Shown in pieces: positions 1-8,110 of a DNA stretch of 64,000 nucleotides (the first letter of the stretch is position 1; the number at the start of each line of letters is the position of its first letter). This DNA comes from Clostridium sp. AM49-4BH. GTDB lineage: Bacteria; Bacillota; Clostridia; Lachnospirales; Lachnospiraceae. Position numbers and translations under genes: made by a program. The notes under the pieces were generated by a model, which searched no databases, was not told the DNA's origin, and worked only from the letters and a program-made list of their open reading frames with translations. The stretch covers positions 24,941-88,940 of the forward strand of contig NZ_QUFB01000007.1 of assembly GCF_003478335.1 (NCBI RefSeq), given 5' to 3'.

Positions 1-57
1 CTATGCGGAGTACGGTGTACACTAATTGAGTGATTATTGTAAACATGGAGGTCATGT

Positions 58-210
58 ATGGTCGAAAAAGTATATAAAACAATGAAATCTGTTGGGGCTA
101 GTAATATTGTATTAGGCATTTTGTTGATCGTTGGTGCGATTGCCGCCGGTGTCGTACTGATCGCCAAAGGTGCTAAGCTGTTGCATGATAAGTCAGAGTT
201 GACATTCTAA
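58..210 (+). CDS. small single-pass membrane protein
   Basis: A 50-residue protein with a central hydrophobic stretch (about residues 17-41, rich in Ile, Val, Gly and Ala) flanked by Lys residues, so a single transmembrane helix is likely. A good ribosome site (GGAGG at 47-51) lies six bases before the ATG. The stop codon overlaps the start of the FliB-like gene by one base (TAATG), which implies translational coupling. I do not recognise the family. The coupling suggests it works with, or is co-expressed with, the methylase, but that is inference. Confidence 0.6.
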   Translation: MVEKVYKTMKSVGASNIVLGILLIVGAIAAGVVLIAKGAKLLHDKSELTF

Positions 211-1178
211 TGGATGGCGTAGTACTTAAGTATTATCGGGAATTTTCCTGCTTAGCAGATCGTTGTGAGGCAACTTGCTGCGCCGGCTGGAAAATTGTCG
301 TGGATCCGGAGGCGTATGAGCGGTTTCAGAAGATAGAGCCGGAATGGCTCCGAGAGGACATACTCTCACATATCCATAAAAAAGAGGGCGTTTATTGCTT
401 TGAAAATCTTGCAGGAGGTCGCTGCGCGATGCTAGACGAGGATGGATTGTGCAGGATACAACGGAATACCTCTGAGGAGATGTTATGCAATACCTGTCGT
501 AAATTTCCACGTTTAACAGCAGCAATTAATGGCGATGTATGGATCTCGCTTGCTGCTTCCTGCCCTGCAGTAAGCAGATATCTGCTACATGATTCGGTAG
601 AGTGGATCACTCTGCAGGGAGAGAGGATCTGTTTAGAAGATCTTTCTGTATGGAAAGAGGGAAAAAGTGCCCTACAATTGTTAAGTGCGGCATATCCACA
701 CGAGGATCCGGATTTTGATTCGTTTGTAAATGTGTCTATGGAATGTTTGGACATTATACTGGCATTTCCGGAATGCCGATATTTAGAGGATAGTTTTGAT
801 TTTTATGAACGGGAAAATGACGAAGCGGCTTGTGATTTGATACGTCGATTTGTGGCAAATACGGGGCAATGGTGGAAGCAGTATTATGACAATTATATGC
901 GCTATCGGATTTTATCCCGGTATTTGGAGTATCCACAAGAGATGAACACGGAACGTATTCATCAGGTGCTGGGTGAATTGTTGCTGCTGCGTGTCATATG
1001 CTGCAGCCGGTTTGCCCGTCGAGGATCTCTTGGGGAACAGGACATCTTAGATGCGATCCATTGGGTTTATCGCTTTTCGGCACACGGCAAACAAATGGGG
1101 CAGCGTGTTCATCAAATGTATGTTGGATGGTCGGATCACACCATTGCACAAGCTCTGCCAAATGGTGATACAGAATGA
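210..1178 (+). CDS. fliB: FliB-like lysine-N-methylase, Cys-cluster protein
   Basis: Resembles flagellin lysine-N-methylase FliB and the wider YkgJ-type family, which bind a metal or Fe-S cluster through clustered cysteines and methylate surface lysines of flagellin. Visible here are Cys14, Cys19 and the pair Cys23-Cys24 near the N terminus, then GRCAMLDEDGLCRIQ and LCNTCRKFPR around residues 70-100, the usual second cysteine group. At 322 residues it is shorter than typical FliB (about 370-420), mainly in the C-terminal half. There is no flagellin gene in the window, so the target could be flagellin elsewhere or another surface protein. It starts inside the stop codon of the preceding small membrane protein and is followed by a terminator. 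Confidence 0.75.
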   Translation: MDGVVLKYYREFSCLADRCEATCCAGWKIVVDPEAYERFQKIEPEWLREDILSHIHKKEGVYCFENLAGGRCAMLDEDGLCRIQRNTSEEMLCNTCRKFPRLTAAINGDVWISLAASCPAVSRYLLHDSVEWITLQGERICLEDLSVWKEGKSALQLLSAAYPHEDPDFDSFVNVSMECLDIILAFPECRYLEDSFDFYERENDEAACDLIRRFVANTGQWWKQYYDNYMRYRILSRYLEYPQEMNTERIHQVLGELLLLRVICCSRFARRGSLGEQDILDAIHWVYRFSAHGKQMGQRVHQMYVGWSDHTIAQALPNGDTE

Positions 1179-1194
1179 AAGTGGCATATTGACA

Positions 1195-1223
1195 AAAACA
1201 CCCGAAAGAACCGGGTGTTTTTT
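1195..1223 (+). terminator. Rho-independent terminator after fliB-like gene
   Basis: Perfect stem AACACCCG / CGGGTGTT (1197-1204 and 1212-1219) with a 7-base loop, followed by a T run to 1223. It lies 16 bases after the methylase stop codon. Confidence 0.9.
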
Positions 1224-1293
1224 GAATTTATTAACAAATTTTTGTTTTTATTTTGTGCAATGTATGGAAAGTGAAAAAAACAGAAAAAAAGTC

Positions 1294-1322
1294 TTTACGT
1301 TTTCGGGTAAAACAGATATAGT
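1294..1322 (+). promoter_or_regulatory. promoter of the ATPase/beta-helix operon
   Basis: TTTACG (1294-1299) and TATAGT (1317-1322) are separated by 17 bases, giving a sigma-A-like promoter. Transcription would start near 1330 and give a leader of about 100 bases before the ATPase gene. Confidence 0.55.
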
Positions 1323-1362
1323 AACCTTACTCCCAAGTTGAACGACAAAGAATTAGTATTTT

Positions 1363-1399
1363 GACCAGCCCGGAAGCAACTTACGTTGTCTGGCAGGTC
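1363..1399 (+). promoter_or_regulatory. structured 5' leader, class unknown
   Basis: The leader folds: GCAAC (1376-1380) pairs with GTTGT (1385-1389) around a four-base loop. Outside it, CCAG (1365-1368) can pair with CTGG (1390-1393), or alternatively GACC (1363-1366) with GGTC (1396-1399). The ribosome site of the next gene starts at 1411, so the fold is well placed to affect translation. It does not match the conserved cores of c-di-GMP-I, SAM or cobalamin riboswitches as I remember them. Confidence 0.4.
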
Positions 1400-1431
1400 G
1401 CTCATAATAGGGAAGGAGGTTTGGAGTTCAA

Positions 1432-2256
1432 TTGAAGATTGCATTTTGGAGCCATACGAGAGAGGGGGCGTGTGTCACGACGAATCTTGCGTGTATGGCA
1501 GCTATGACAGCAGTTCATAGTGAAAAGAAATGCATGCTCCTAGAGAATCATTACAGTCTTAGAAATATCGGTGACCTGATGCTCCCGTCAGAGAGGATCG
1601 AATGTTTGCGTGAGCAGGGTCAATATTATAACAAATACGGGTTGGAACATCTTTTGAAAGAACTGTATTCCGGAAAGAATGATGCGAATATGATACAGCA
1701 CACAGCGATTCCTTTATTGTTTCAGAATTTATTCTATTTGCCACAGAGTTTCATTGTAAATCGAGATGTATTCAATTATGAATTTGAATTAGTCAGAGAG
1801 ACTTTGTTTCAATGTCTGGAAGAGGCAGCAGATCTATTATTTGTGGATACTGAATCCAACAGAAATCTTAGTACAACCAGTATACTTTCCGATGCAGACT
1901 TAATAGTAGTCAATCTACGACAGGATACAAAGATGTTGACGGAATTTTTTGAAAATCATCCAATAATACGCAATAAAGCGTTCTTTTTGATTGGTAAATA
2001 TCAGCCTAATCATACTTGGAATTTGCGTAGAATATGTTATCGTTTTCATATCCCAAGACAAAATATTGGCGTGATCCCTTATAATTTAGAGTTAGAAGAG
2101 GCGGTTACGTATGGTAGAGTACTGCAATTTTTGAATCGTAATATTGATGAAAAACAGAATAAGGAGAATGCTTTTTTTATGAGACAAGTTGATCGGGCTG
2201 TAGAATTGCTTCATCAGCGCATAGAAAGTTGTCAGGACTCTCGCGATGATAAATGA
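1432..2256 (+). CDS. ParA/MinD/TadZ-like ATPase with degenerate Walker A
   Basis: A 274-residue protein with the opening and layout of ParA/MinD/CpaE (TadZ) proteins: an N-terminal strand MKIAFWSH, a P-loop position, a hydrophobic strand ending in Asp (LLFVDTE, about 137-143) and a strand followed by a distant ADLIVVNLRQD segment. The deviant Walker A motif (KGGxGKT) is replaced by TREGACVTT, with neither signature lysine. TadZ-type pilus-localising proteins also have atypical P-loops, so it may bind without hydrolysing nucleotide. The start is TTG with a strong ribosome site (AAGGAGG, 1413-1419) about 12 bases upstream. It is the first gene of an apparent operon with two beta-helix proteins. 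Function is unproven; positioning or scaffolding of an assembly is an inference. Confidence 0.6.
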   Translation: MKIAFWSHTREGACVTTNLACMAAMTAVHSEKKCMLLENHYSLRNIGDLMLPSERIECLREQGQYYNKYGLEHLLKELYSGKNDANMIQHTAIPLLFQNLFYLPQSFIVNRDVFNYEFELVRETLFQCLEEAADLLFVDTESNRNLSTTSILSDADLIVVNLRQDTKMLTEFFENHPIIRNKAFFLIGKYQPNHTWNLRRICYRFHIPRQNIGVIPYNLELEEAVTYGRVLQFLNRNIDEKQNKENAFFMRQVDRAVELLHQRIESCQDSRDDK

Positions 2257-2355
2257 TACAGAATTGATGACTTTTTTGTTGCAGCACATGGGCAAATGAC
2301 GGATTTTGTTCGATAAATAATATAGAACTAATGCGATTTCGGGGAGGAGGAAACC

Positions 2356-3573
2356 ATGGAAAGGAAAGAAAATAAAGGATCATTGGTGTCACACCCGATG
2401 CGGGAACGAAGTGCTGCATATCGATACCGGTATTGTTTTGGGCTAGGTGTGCTGGCGATGGGCAATATGCGTGCGATTATGGAGTTACAGCCATATTATG
2501 AACGGTTGCTGCGGCAATTACTGCCGGATCAGGATCAATACGCACAGATCATTACGGATATTAATAATGATCTGGAACGACATTTGGAGCTGGTGCGCCA
2601 AACGGTATGTGACCGTGTAGACCAGTGCTGCTTCTTGTTGGATATATACAAGATGTGTCTTATGGCGGTTTGGTCTGTGGATTACTGTCAGGCAATTTTT
2701 GATCAGTACGTTATTATGTTTCAGATCAGCAAGAGAGAACGTGAATTTATATGTGCTTTTGGGGAGGCTGCGGCGAAACAGGATCAAACCTTAGCAGCCG
2801 AGCAGTACGAACGATATGAACAGCTTGGAGGCTGTATGCCTTTTGCAGTATTGCGTTATATCTATCCGGATTTTTTGTGGAAACAGACACGGAAAGGGTT
2901 TACGGTACATACAGGAGAGACGATTTATCTTCATGGAAAGCAGATCATAGATGGGGATATTTTGGTGGAAACCGGTGCAACGCTTTGGTGTGAAGAAGCA
3001 GAGATTACTATGGATGGAGCAATACGTGTTCAAGGTGGAAGAGTACATTTTCAAAATTGTGAGGTATGCGTTGAGAACTGTTCACAGAAATATTTCATAA
3101 CAATGACTGCCGGATCTTCAATCATGTTGACAGCGACAGTATTAGACTGTCAGTCGCTGTGTGGTGCTATCTATCAGCAAAAGGGGAGTTTGCTCGTTAA
3201 AGACAGCAGGCTATGCCGAAGTGCTCGGGTGCCACTGGTGCATTTTTCCGGAGAGTATGCAGAGTTTCAGAATACCGGACTGCAGAATGGCTTAGAAGGA
3301 CTGTTGGTATTCGAAGATCCGGCGAAAGTGTATATACACAATTGTCGATTCGTCAACGGTACGAGACACTATGGAGGGGCAATTTACTCAGAAACCTTCG
3401 GTAGTGTACGGATCCGACAGTGCCAGTTTGTGGAATGCCATGCAAAATATCTGGGTGCAGCAGTATATTTTCAAAATTACAGATGTGAACAGACTATATC
3501 GGGATGCGAAGTAATTTCCGATCAAAATGTACAGGAAGCATTTTTTCAGAATTATAAGGAGGGGTGTCAATGA
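2356..3573 (+). CDS. protein with helical N-terminal domain and right-handed beta-helix
   Basis: 405 residues without a signal peptide or membrane segment. Residues 1-175 look helical and Cys-containing. From about 185 the sequence turns into short repeating strands with Gly/Asn turns and stacked Cys (for example IHNCRF and IRQCQFVECH), the pattern of right-handed parallel beta-helix proteins (pectate-lyase-like fold). No polysaccharide-lyase active site is recognisable. The ribosome site GGGGAGGAGG (2341-2350) fits the ATG. Its stop codon overlaps the start of the next beta-helix gene (ATGA). It is probably cytoplasmic. It might form a filament, scaffold or surface with its paralogue and the ATPase; that is inference. 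Confidence 0.6.
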   Translation: MERKENKGSLVSHPMRERSAAYRYRYCFGLGVLAMGNMRAIMELQPYYERLLRQLLPDQDQYAQIITDINNDLERHLELVRQTVCDRVDQCCFLLDIYKMCLMAVWSVDYCQAIFDQYVIMFQISKREREFICAFGEAAAKQDQTLAAEQYERYEQLGGCMPFAVLRYIYPDFLWKQTRKGFTVHTGETIYLHGKQIIDGDILVETGATLWCEEAEITMDGAIRVQGGRVHFQNCEVCVENCSQKYFITMTAGSSIMLTATVLDCQSLCGAIYQQKGSLLVKDSRLCRSARVPLVHFSGEYAEFQNTGLQNGLEGLLVFEDPAKVYIHNCRFVNGTRHYGGAIYSETFGSVRIRQCQFVECHAKYLGAAVYFQNYRCEQTISGCEVISDQNVQEAFFQNYKEGCQ

Positions 3574-4844
3574 TTCAAGATGTATTAACCCGTTTTGAGC
3601 AATATAATAAAGAGATGAGCCCTCTGGGAGATGCGATGGATGGTACAAAGCTGCAGGCGCAGCTGCAACAGTACAAACGGATTCGGATCACGGGAAATTA
3701 TATTCTTCCGACGGACATTGTTTTGTATGAAGGAATGACGTTGCTGATCGATCAGGCCGTTGTATCCATGGCTGGCAATATAGCACTGCGAGGTGGAGAA
3801 TTGCATATCAGTAATAGCCGGCTTGTACGTACTAGTAATTCTCATCGTGCCGGAATTAATGTGCATCAGTGCGGAAGTCGTGTTTTGATTGAGAACAGTG
3901 TGATTGATTGTGCCTATTATGGAATGTTTCTTCGAGCGGAAGATGGAGTGGTATCGGTGGCAGACAGCATGATCGTGCGTACAACCAAAGGAGCTGCAAT
4001 TCGTTTTTGGGGAGAGCGCATCCATGTGATCCGCTGTCATTTTCGCGACTGTTATTCTGCAGAATCCGGTGGAGCATTAATGCTTCGAGGAGGGCAGGGT
4101 GTGGTCTGTGATAATGTATTTGAACAGTGTGAAGCAGAGCGTGGTGCAGCGATTTACTTGTCCTGTGATATCGATGTAACACATTGTACTTATCATGAGT
4201 GTGTGCCGAAAGATATGCCATTTGTAAGACATTGGCGGGTAGGCGGATGCATTGATAAAAAAGGAATTCGAGTACAGAAGGAACGTAAAATTTCACAATG
4301 TACAGCGATACTTGATTGTTCATTAGAGGTAGCAGCGGGAGCAAAACTTACGATAAGCGATAGCGTTATATATATGAATCAGCCAATAGTCTGCTATGGA
4401 AGTCTTGAGATGCATAATGTAAAAATGATCTGTGGACAATGTGAACAAGGTGATCTGATCCGTTTGGATCATGCTGCTTCTGCGGTATTGCAGCATTGTT
4501 TGTTTGATGGACGTAACCGGGTGGGAATACTCCGGGCGACAGGAACAAGAGTAAAGATCGCACAGTGCTTTTTTGCCAATACGAAAGGTGGGAGAGCGGT
4601 TTATAACGCATATGCCTCCGAGATCCTTGACAGCACGTTTAGTTACTGTCAAGGTGGAGCATTATATATGCAGGGTGGTAAAGTGATACGCTGTAAGTTT
4701 GTCGGGTGTCGTGACACTCGCGGTGCAGCAGTCTGGATGTATGGCGCAACAGCGGGATTGATTCAAGACTGCCACTTTGAGCGGTGTGTGTCTGATCCTC
4801 GCAGTGACGTGATCGAAAAGGGGCTTGCGCACCGAATGATGTAG
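3570..4844 (+). CDS. right-handed parallel beta-helix repeat protein
   Basis: A second beta-helix protein, 424 residues from the ATG at 3570. I prefer this start to the in-frame GTG at 3564 because AAGGAGG (3556-3562) sits seven bases upstream. The beta-helix pattern spans almost the whole length, with short strands, GG turns and a ladder of Cys residues (for example CHFRDC, CDNVFEQC, CKFVGCRD). There is no signal peptide. It overlaps the previous gene by four bases, so the two are translationally coupled and probably made in similar amounts. Its end is five bases from the end of the convergent CorC-type gene, with no clear terminator between them. Function unknown. Confidence 0.6.
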   Translation: MIQDVLTRFEQYNKEMSPLGDAMDGTKLQAQLQQYKRIRITGNYILPTDIVLYEGMTLLIDQAVVSMAGNIALRGGELHISNSRLVRTSNSHRAGINVHQCGSRVLIENSVIDCAYYGMFLRAEDGVVSVADSMIVRTTKGAAIRFWGERIHVIRCHFRDCYSAESGGALMLRGGQGVVCDNVFEQCEAERGAAIYLSCDIDVTHCTYHECVPKDMPFVRHWRVGGCIDKKGIRVQKERKISQCTAILDCSLEVAAGAKLTISDSVIYMNQPIVCYGSLEMHNVKMICGQCEQGDLIRLDHAASAVLQHCLFDGRNRVGILRATGTRVKIAQCFFANTKGGRAVYNAYASEILDSTFSYCQGGALYMQGGKVIRCKFVGCRDTRGAAVWMYGATAGLIQDCHFERCVSDPRSDVIEKGLAHRMM

Positions 4845-4849
4845 GTGCG

Positions 4850-6166
4850 TTAGACCCCTTCTTCCTCATCCAAATCTGCTGTCGTATCTTTCTGAGGAAG
4901 TAGATGAACTTTTACTTTATCAATACGATTGTTGGTTGCCTCGAGTACCCGGTATTCAGCGTATTCATCCTGTACAGTTTCCCCGGCTTTCGGAAAATGA
5001 TCCAACAGATTAATGATATGTCCGGCAATCGAGTCATAATCCTCTGATTCCAGATCAATGCCAAGCTCATCATTAATATCATCTAATTTTGCGATACCAA
5101 GTAAGATGAAATTTTCGTCATCAATCTTGGTGATCTCATCCTCTTCGTTTGTGTCATATTCATCACGGATCTCACCTACAATTTCTTCTATGAGATCTTC
5201 CAGTGTTAAAATGCCGGCAGTTGCTCCGTATTCATCTAACACAACAGCCATTGGAATAGACTCTTTCTTCATCTCAAAAAAGAGTTCGGAAATTTTCTTA
5301 TATTCGTAGGTGAAATAAGGTTCACGCATAATAGTTGTAACATCAAATTTATCGCGGGCATCTTCATAGAAGAACAGGTCTTTAACATTAATGATACCGA
5401 TCACATTATCACGGCTTTCACTATATACAGGCATTCTTGTATGGCGAAGTTCCTTATATACCTCGAACAATTCCTGATAAGAAATATCCGCACTGACGAA
5501 TCCAACATCCATTTTAGGAACCATGACGTCCTTAGCCATCGAATCACCGAAATCAACCACATTTGTGATCATCTGACGCTCTTCGCTTTCAATAACACCC
5601 TCCTCGTGGCTGACATCCAAGATCGTACGAAGCTCGCCCTCTGTAATCGCAGGAGAGTGATTCGACTTTACATGGAGCAGATGCATTAGTCCGTTGCTCA
5701 ATTGATTCATTAAAAAAGAAATCGGCCGAAGTATGTTCGTTAGTCCATAAATCGGTTTGGCATAGATCAGAGATAAACGTTCCGCATTCATTGTTGCGAG
5801 AGACTTTGGAATGATTTCTCCAAATATTAAGACCAAAATAGTAATAATTCCTGTTGCAATACCGGTGATCGCGCTTACACTGTCACTCATACCTGAACTT
5901 TTTGCAAGTTTCATTGCGAAGGTTGTTGTCAGAGAAGAAGCAGATAAGTTCACAATGTTATTACCTATTAATATGGCACTAAGCATTTGCGTCTTTTCTT
6001 CGATCAGTTTGAGTACCAGAGAGGCATTCTTGTTTTTGTCGTCTGCCAATGATTTGATACGCATTTTGTTTACTGTTGTTAAGCAAGTCTCTGCAGATGA
6101 AAAGAAAGCAGAGAGTGCGAGCAGAATAAGTAAAATAACTATCTGCCGGGCGTCGCTTGAATCCAA
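4850..6166 (-). CDS. CorC/HlyC (CNNM-type) membrane protein with CBS domains
   Basis: 438 residues. The N terminus has the DUF21/CNNM membrane domain (several hydrophobic helices, with the family-typical SAFFSSAETCLT near residue 20). A CBS-pair region follows (about 205-330, including VMVPKMDV and IMREPYF) and then a C-terminal CorC_HlyC domain. Members of this family act in magnesium or cobalt efflux or homeostasis; older 'hemolysin' names are misleading. The start is TTG, with GGAG about ten bases upstream and the expected MDSSD opening. It has its own promoter on the minus strand at 6287-6315. The leader between contains two possible stem-loops, but I could not identify a magnesium riboswitch. 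Confidence 0.85.
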   Translation of the reverse strand: MDSSDARQIVILLILLALSAFFSSAETCLTTVNKMRIKSLADDKNKNASLVLKLIEEKTQMLSAILIGNNIVNLSASSLTTTFAMKLAKSSGMSDSVSAITGIATGIITILVLIFGEIIPKSLATMNAERLSLIYAKPIYGLTNILRPISFLMNQLSNGLMHLLHVKSNHSPAITEGELRTILDVSHEEGVIESEERQMITNVVDFGDSMAKDVMVPKMDVGFVSADISYQELFEVYKELRHTRMPVYSESRDNVIGIINVKDLFFYEDARDKFDVTTIMREPYFTYEYKKISELFFEMKKESIPMAVVLDEYGATAGILTLEDLIEEIVGEIRDEYDTNEEDEITKIDDENFILLGIAKLDDINDELGIDLESEDYDSIAGHIINLLDHFPKAGETVQDEYAEYRVLEATNNRIDKVKVHLLPQKDTTADLDEEEGV

Positions 6167-6286
6167 AAAAAATCAACTCCAATCCTAATTAATGGGGCTG
6201 CAAAGTAACCGTGCAGCTTAATGATAAAATGTATCCTTAAGGGCTTTGACAAAATCGCTAAGGATCATTATAGTATAACAAGCAAT

Positions 6287-6315
6287 ATTCTACCGAGGAA
6301 TGTAGGAAATGTCAA
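6287..6315 (-). promoter_or_regulatory. promoter of the CorC-type gene
   Basis: On the minus strand, TTGACA (6315-6310) is followed after 17 bases by TAGAAT (6292-6287), close to the sigma-A consensus. The leader to the gene start is about 115 bases. Confidence 0.75.
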
Positions 6316-6320
6316 GATAT

Positions 6321-6451
6321 CTTGCGTTGCGAATTTGTGATATAATGACTCCAAAATCCAGATGCTTCGCATCTGTCGCGCATTGCGCTTTATGATTTTG
6401 TCGTTCACAAATTCTGCGCAAGTGAACAAGCTCCCTTGCGTTGCGAATTTG
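6321..6451. repeat. 17-bp direct repeat in intergenic region
   Basis: CTTGCGTTGCGAATTTG occurs at 6321-6337 and again at 6435-6451. The 367-base gap between the divergent CorC and ABC genes otherwise holds the CorC promoter and related GCG-rich words (gcttcgcatc, cgcgcattgcgc). No coding signal is visible. Confidence 0.6.
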
Positions 6452-6533
6452 CGAGTTTAATAAAAAGGCTAATTGATGTATGATATAATAACCTTTAATG
6501 ATATTGCGACTTAGATTAGAAAAGAGGTAAACT

Positions 6534-7250
6534 ATGGAGCAAAAAAAAGAAGATTGCTTGGTTTCCTGTGTAGATGCAGGACTTGGTTATGAGAATCGAG
6601 CAATTATAGAACATTTGGACTTCAGCGTACATCGTGGAGAATATATATGCGTTGTTGGTGAGAACGGATCCGGTAAAAGCACATTGATCCGAACTTTACT
6701 TGGTTTGTTGAAGCCGGTCAGTGGCAAAGTGGAGTTGGCACCTTCTCTTCACGGCGGAGCAATCGGTTATCTGCCACAGCAGACACAGGCACAGAAGCAC
6801 TTTCCGGCCAGCGTGATGGAAGTTGTGCTGTCCGGTTTCCAAAATCAGATGCATGGCAAGCCTTGGTATCGGCGCACACAAAAGAAAGAAGCACTTCGTA
6901 ACCTGGAACGTTTGGAAATTACCGATCTAAAGGGAAAATGTTATGGGGAACTTTCCGGTGGACAGCAGCAGAGAGTACTGTTAGCCCGTGCGCTGTGCGC
7001 AACGGAGAGACTGTTAGTATTAGATGAGCCGGTTACCGGTCTTGATATGGCTGCGGCAGCGTCATTGTATGCAAATCTTGACAAACTTCACCAAGAAGGC
7101 GTTGCCATCATTATGGTGACACACGATGTACACAAGGCGGTCGAGTGTGCAGATTATATTTTGCATATTCGTGAAGGAGACTATTTTTATGGCAACGTTG
7201 CGAAGTATTTAGAGACAGAGTATGCCGGGGTATGGCATACAATGCGGTAA
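6534..7250 (+). CDS. znuC: zinc/manganese-type ABC transporter ATP-binding protein
   Basis: 238 residues with the full ABC ATPase set: Walker A GENGSGKST (about 42-50), Q-loop LPQQTQ, signature LSGGQQQR (about 139-146), Walker B LLVLDEP and the switch His in MVTHDV. Sequence and partner permease place it in the ZnuC/AdcC group that imports Zn(II) or Mn(II). It is followed after 18 bases by the permease gene. The solute-binding lipoprotein (ZnuA/AdcA) normally needed is not adjacent, so it must lie elsewhere. The metal cannot be fixed from sequence. Confidence 0.8.
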   Translation: MEQKKEDCLVSCVDAGLGYENRAIIEHLDFSVHRGEYICVVGENGSGKSTLIRTLLGLLKPVSGKVELAPSLHGGAIGYLPQQTQAQKHFPASVMEVVLSGFQNQMHGKPWYRRTQKKEALRNLERLEITDLKGKCYGELSGGQQQRVLLARALCATERLLVLDEPVTGLDMAAAASLYANLDKLHQEGVAIIMVTHDVHKAVECADYILHIREGDYFYGNVAKYLETEYAGVWHTMR

Positions 7251-7268
7251 ATATAGGAGGAATCATAC

Positions 7269-8087
7269 ATGGAAATGTTAATGCAGATGTTTTCCTATCC
7301 ATTTATAGTGAGAGCATTTATTGTCGGAATATTGGTATCGCTATGTGCCGCCCTGTTAGGGGTAAGCTTAGTATTAAAACAATATTCCATGATCGGGGAT
7401 GGATTATCCCATGTGTCTTACGGGGCATTGTCAATTGCGATCGCATGTGGCATCGCACCGCTTGCACTTTCAATACCGGTAGTGATCGTAGCGGCCTTTT
7501 TCCTGTTGCGTATGACAGAGAATGGACTAATGAAGTCGGATGCAGCCATCGCTGCCATGTCAGCTTCGGCGTTAGCGATCGGTGTATCGGTAACAAGCCT
7601 TACGACAGGAATGACTACGGATGTGTGCAGTTACATGTTTGGCAGCATTTTGGCGATGACATCCGCAGATGTATATTTAAGCGTTGGTTTGTCTGTGATC
7701 GTATTGTTGTTATTTATCTTTTGTTATCACAGTATCTTTACGGTCACTTTTGACGAAAGCTTTGCCAGAGCAACGGGGGTAAAGGTATCATTTTACAATA
7801 CAATGATCGCAATTTTGACGGCAGTGACGATCGTTCTTGGAATGCAGATGATGGGAGCCATGTTGATATCGAGTTTGGTTATTTTTCCGGCACTCACATC
7901 TATGCGTATATGGAAAAGTTTTAAGAGTGTGGTGATTTCTTCCGGTATTTTGGCCGTAATCTGTTTTTGCATCGGAATGATCGTATCCTATCAATTTTCA
8001 ACGCCGGCAGGAGCAAGCGTTGTATTAGTTAATTTATGTGCGTTTGTGATCTTTTTTGTTATTCAGAAAATCAGAGAACACATATAA
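7269..8087 (+). CDS. znuB: zinc/manganese-type ABC transporter permease
   Basis: 272 residues, very hydrophobic, with about seven to eight transmembrane helices in the ABC-3 family pattern (ZnuB/AdcB/MntB). The family-typical GDGLSHVSYGAL segment is near residue 43. It forms the membrane channel for the preceding ATPase. GGAGG (7257-7261) lies seven bases before the ATG. The downstream methyltransferase gene follows after 23 bases, so it could be co-transcribed, although the functions differ. Confidence 0.8.
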   Translation: MEMLMQMFSYPFIVRAFIVGILVSLCAALLGVSLVLKQYSMIGDGLSHVSYGALSIAIACGIAPLALSIPVVIVAAFFLLRMTENGLMKSDAAIAAMSASALAIGVSVTSLTTGMTTDVCSYMFGSILAMTSADVYLSVGLSVIVLLLFIFCYHSIFTVTFDESFARATGVKVSFYNTMIAILTAVTIVLGMQMMGAMLISSLVIFPALTSMRIWKSFKSVVISSGILAVICFCIGMIVSYQFSTPAGASVVLVNLCAFVIFFVIQKIREHI

Positions 8088-8110
8088 CATAGCGCATATG
8101 GAGGAAAATA

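Noticed and set aside
1..25. Possible end of an upstream gene (frame reading YAEYGVH then stop)
   Set aside because: Too short to tell a real C terminus from chance; another frame is also open.
6167..6286. Magnesium riboswitch (M-box) in the CorC-type leader
   Set aside because: Two simple stems (ATCCTTA/TAAGGAT and GCTGCA/TGCAGC) are visible, but not the multi-helix M-box core.
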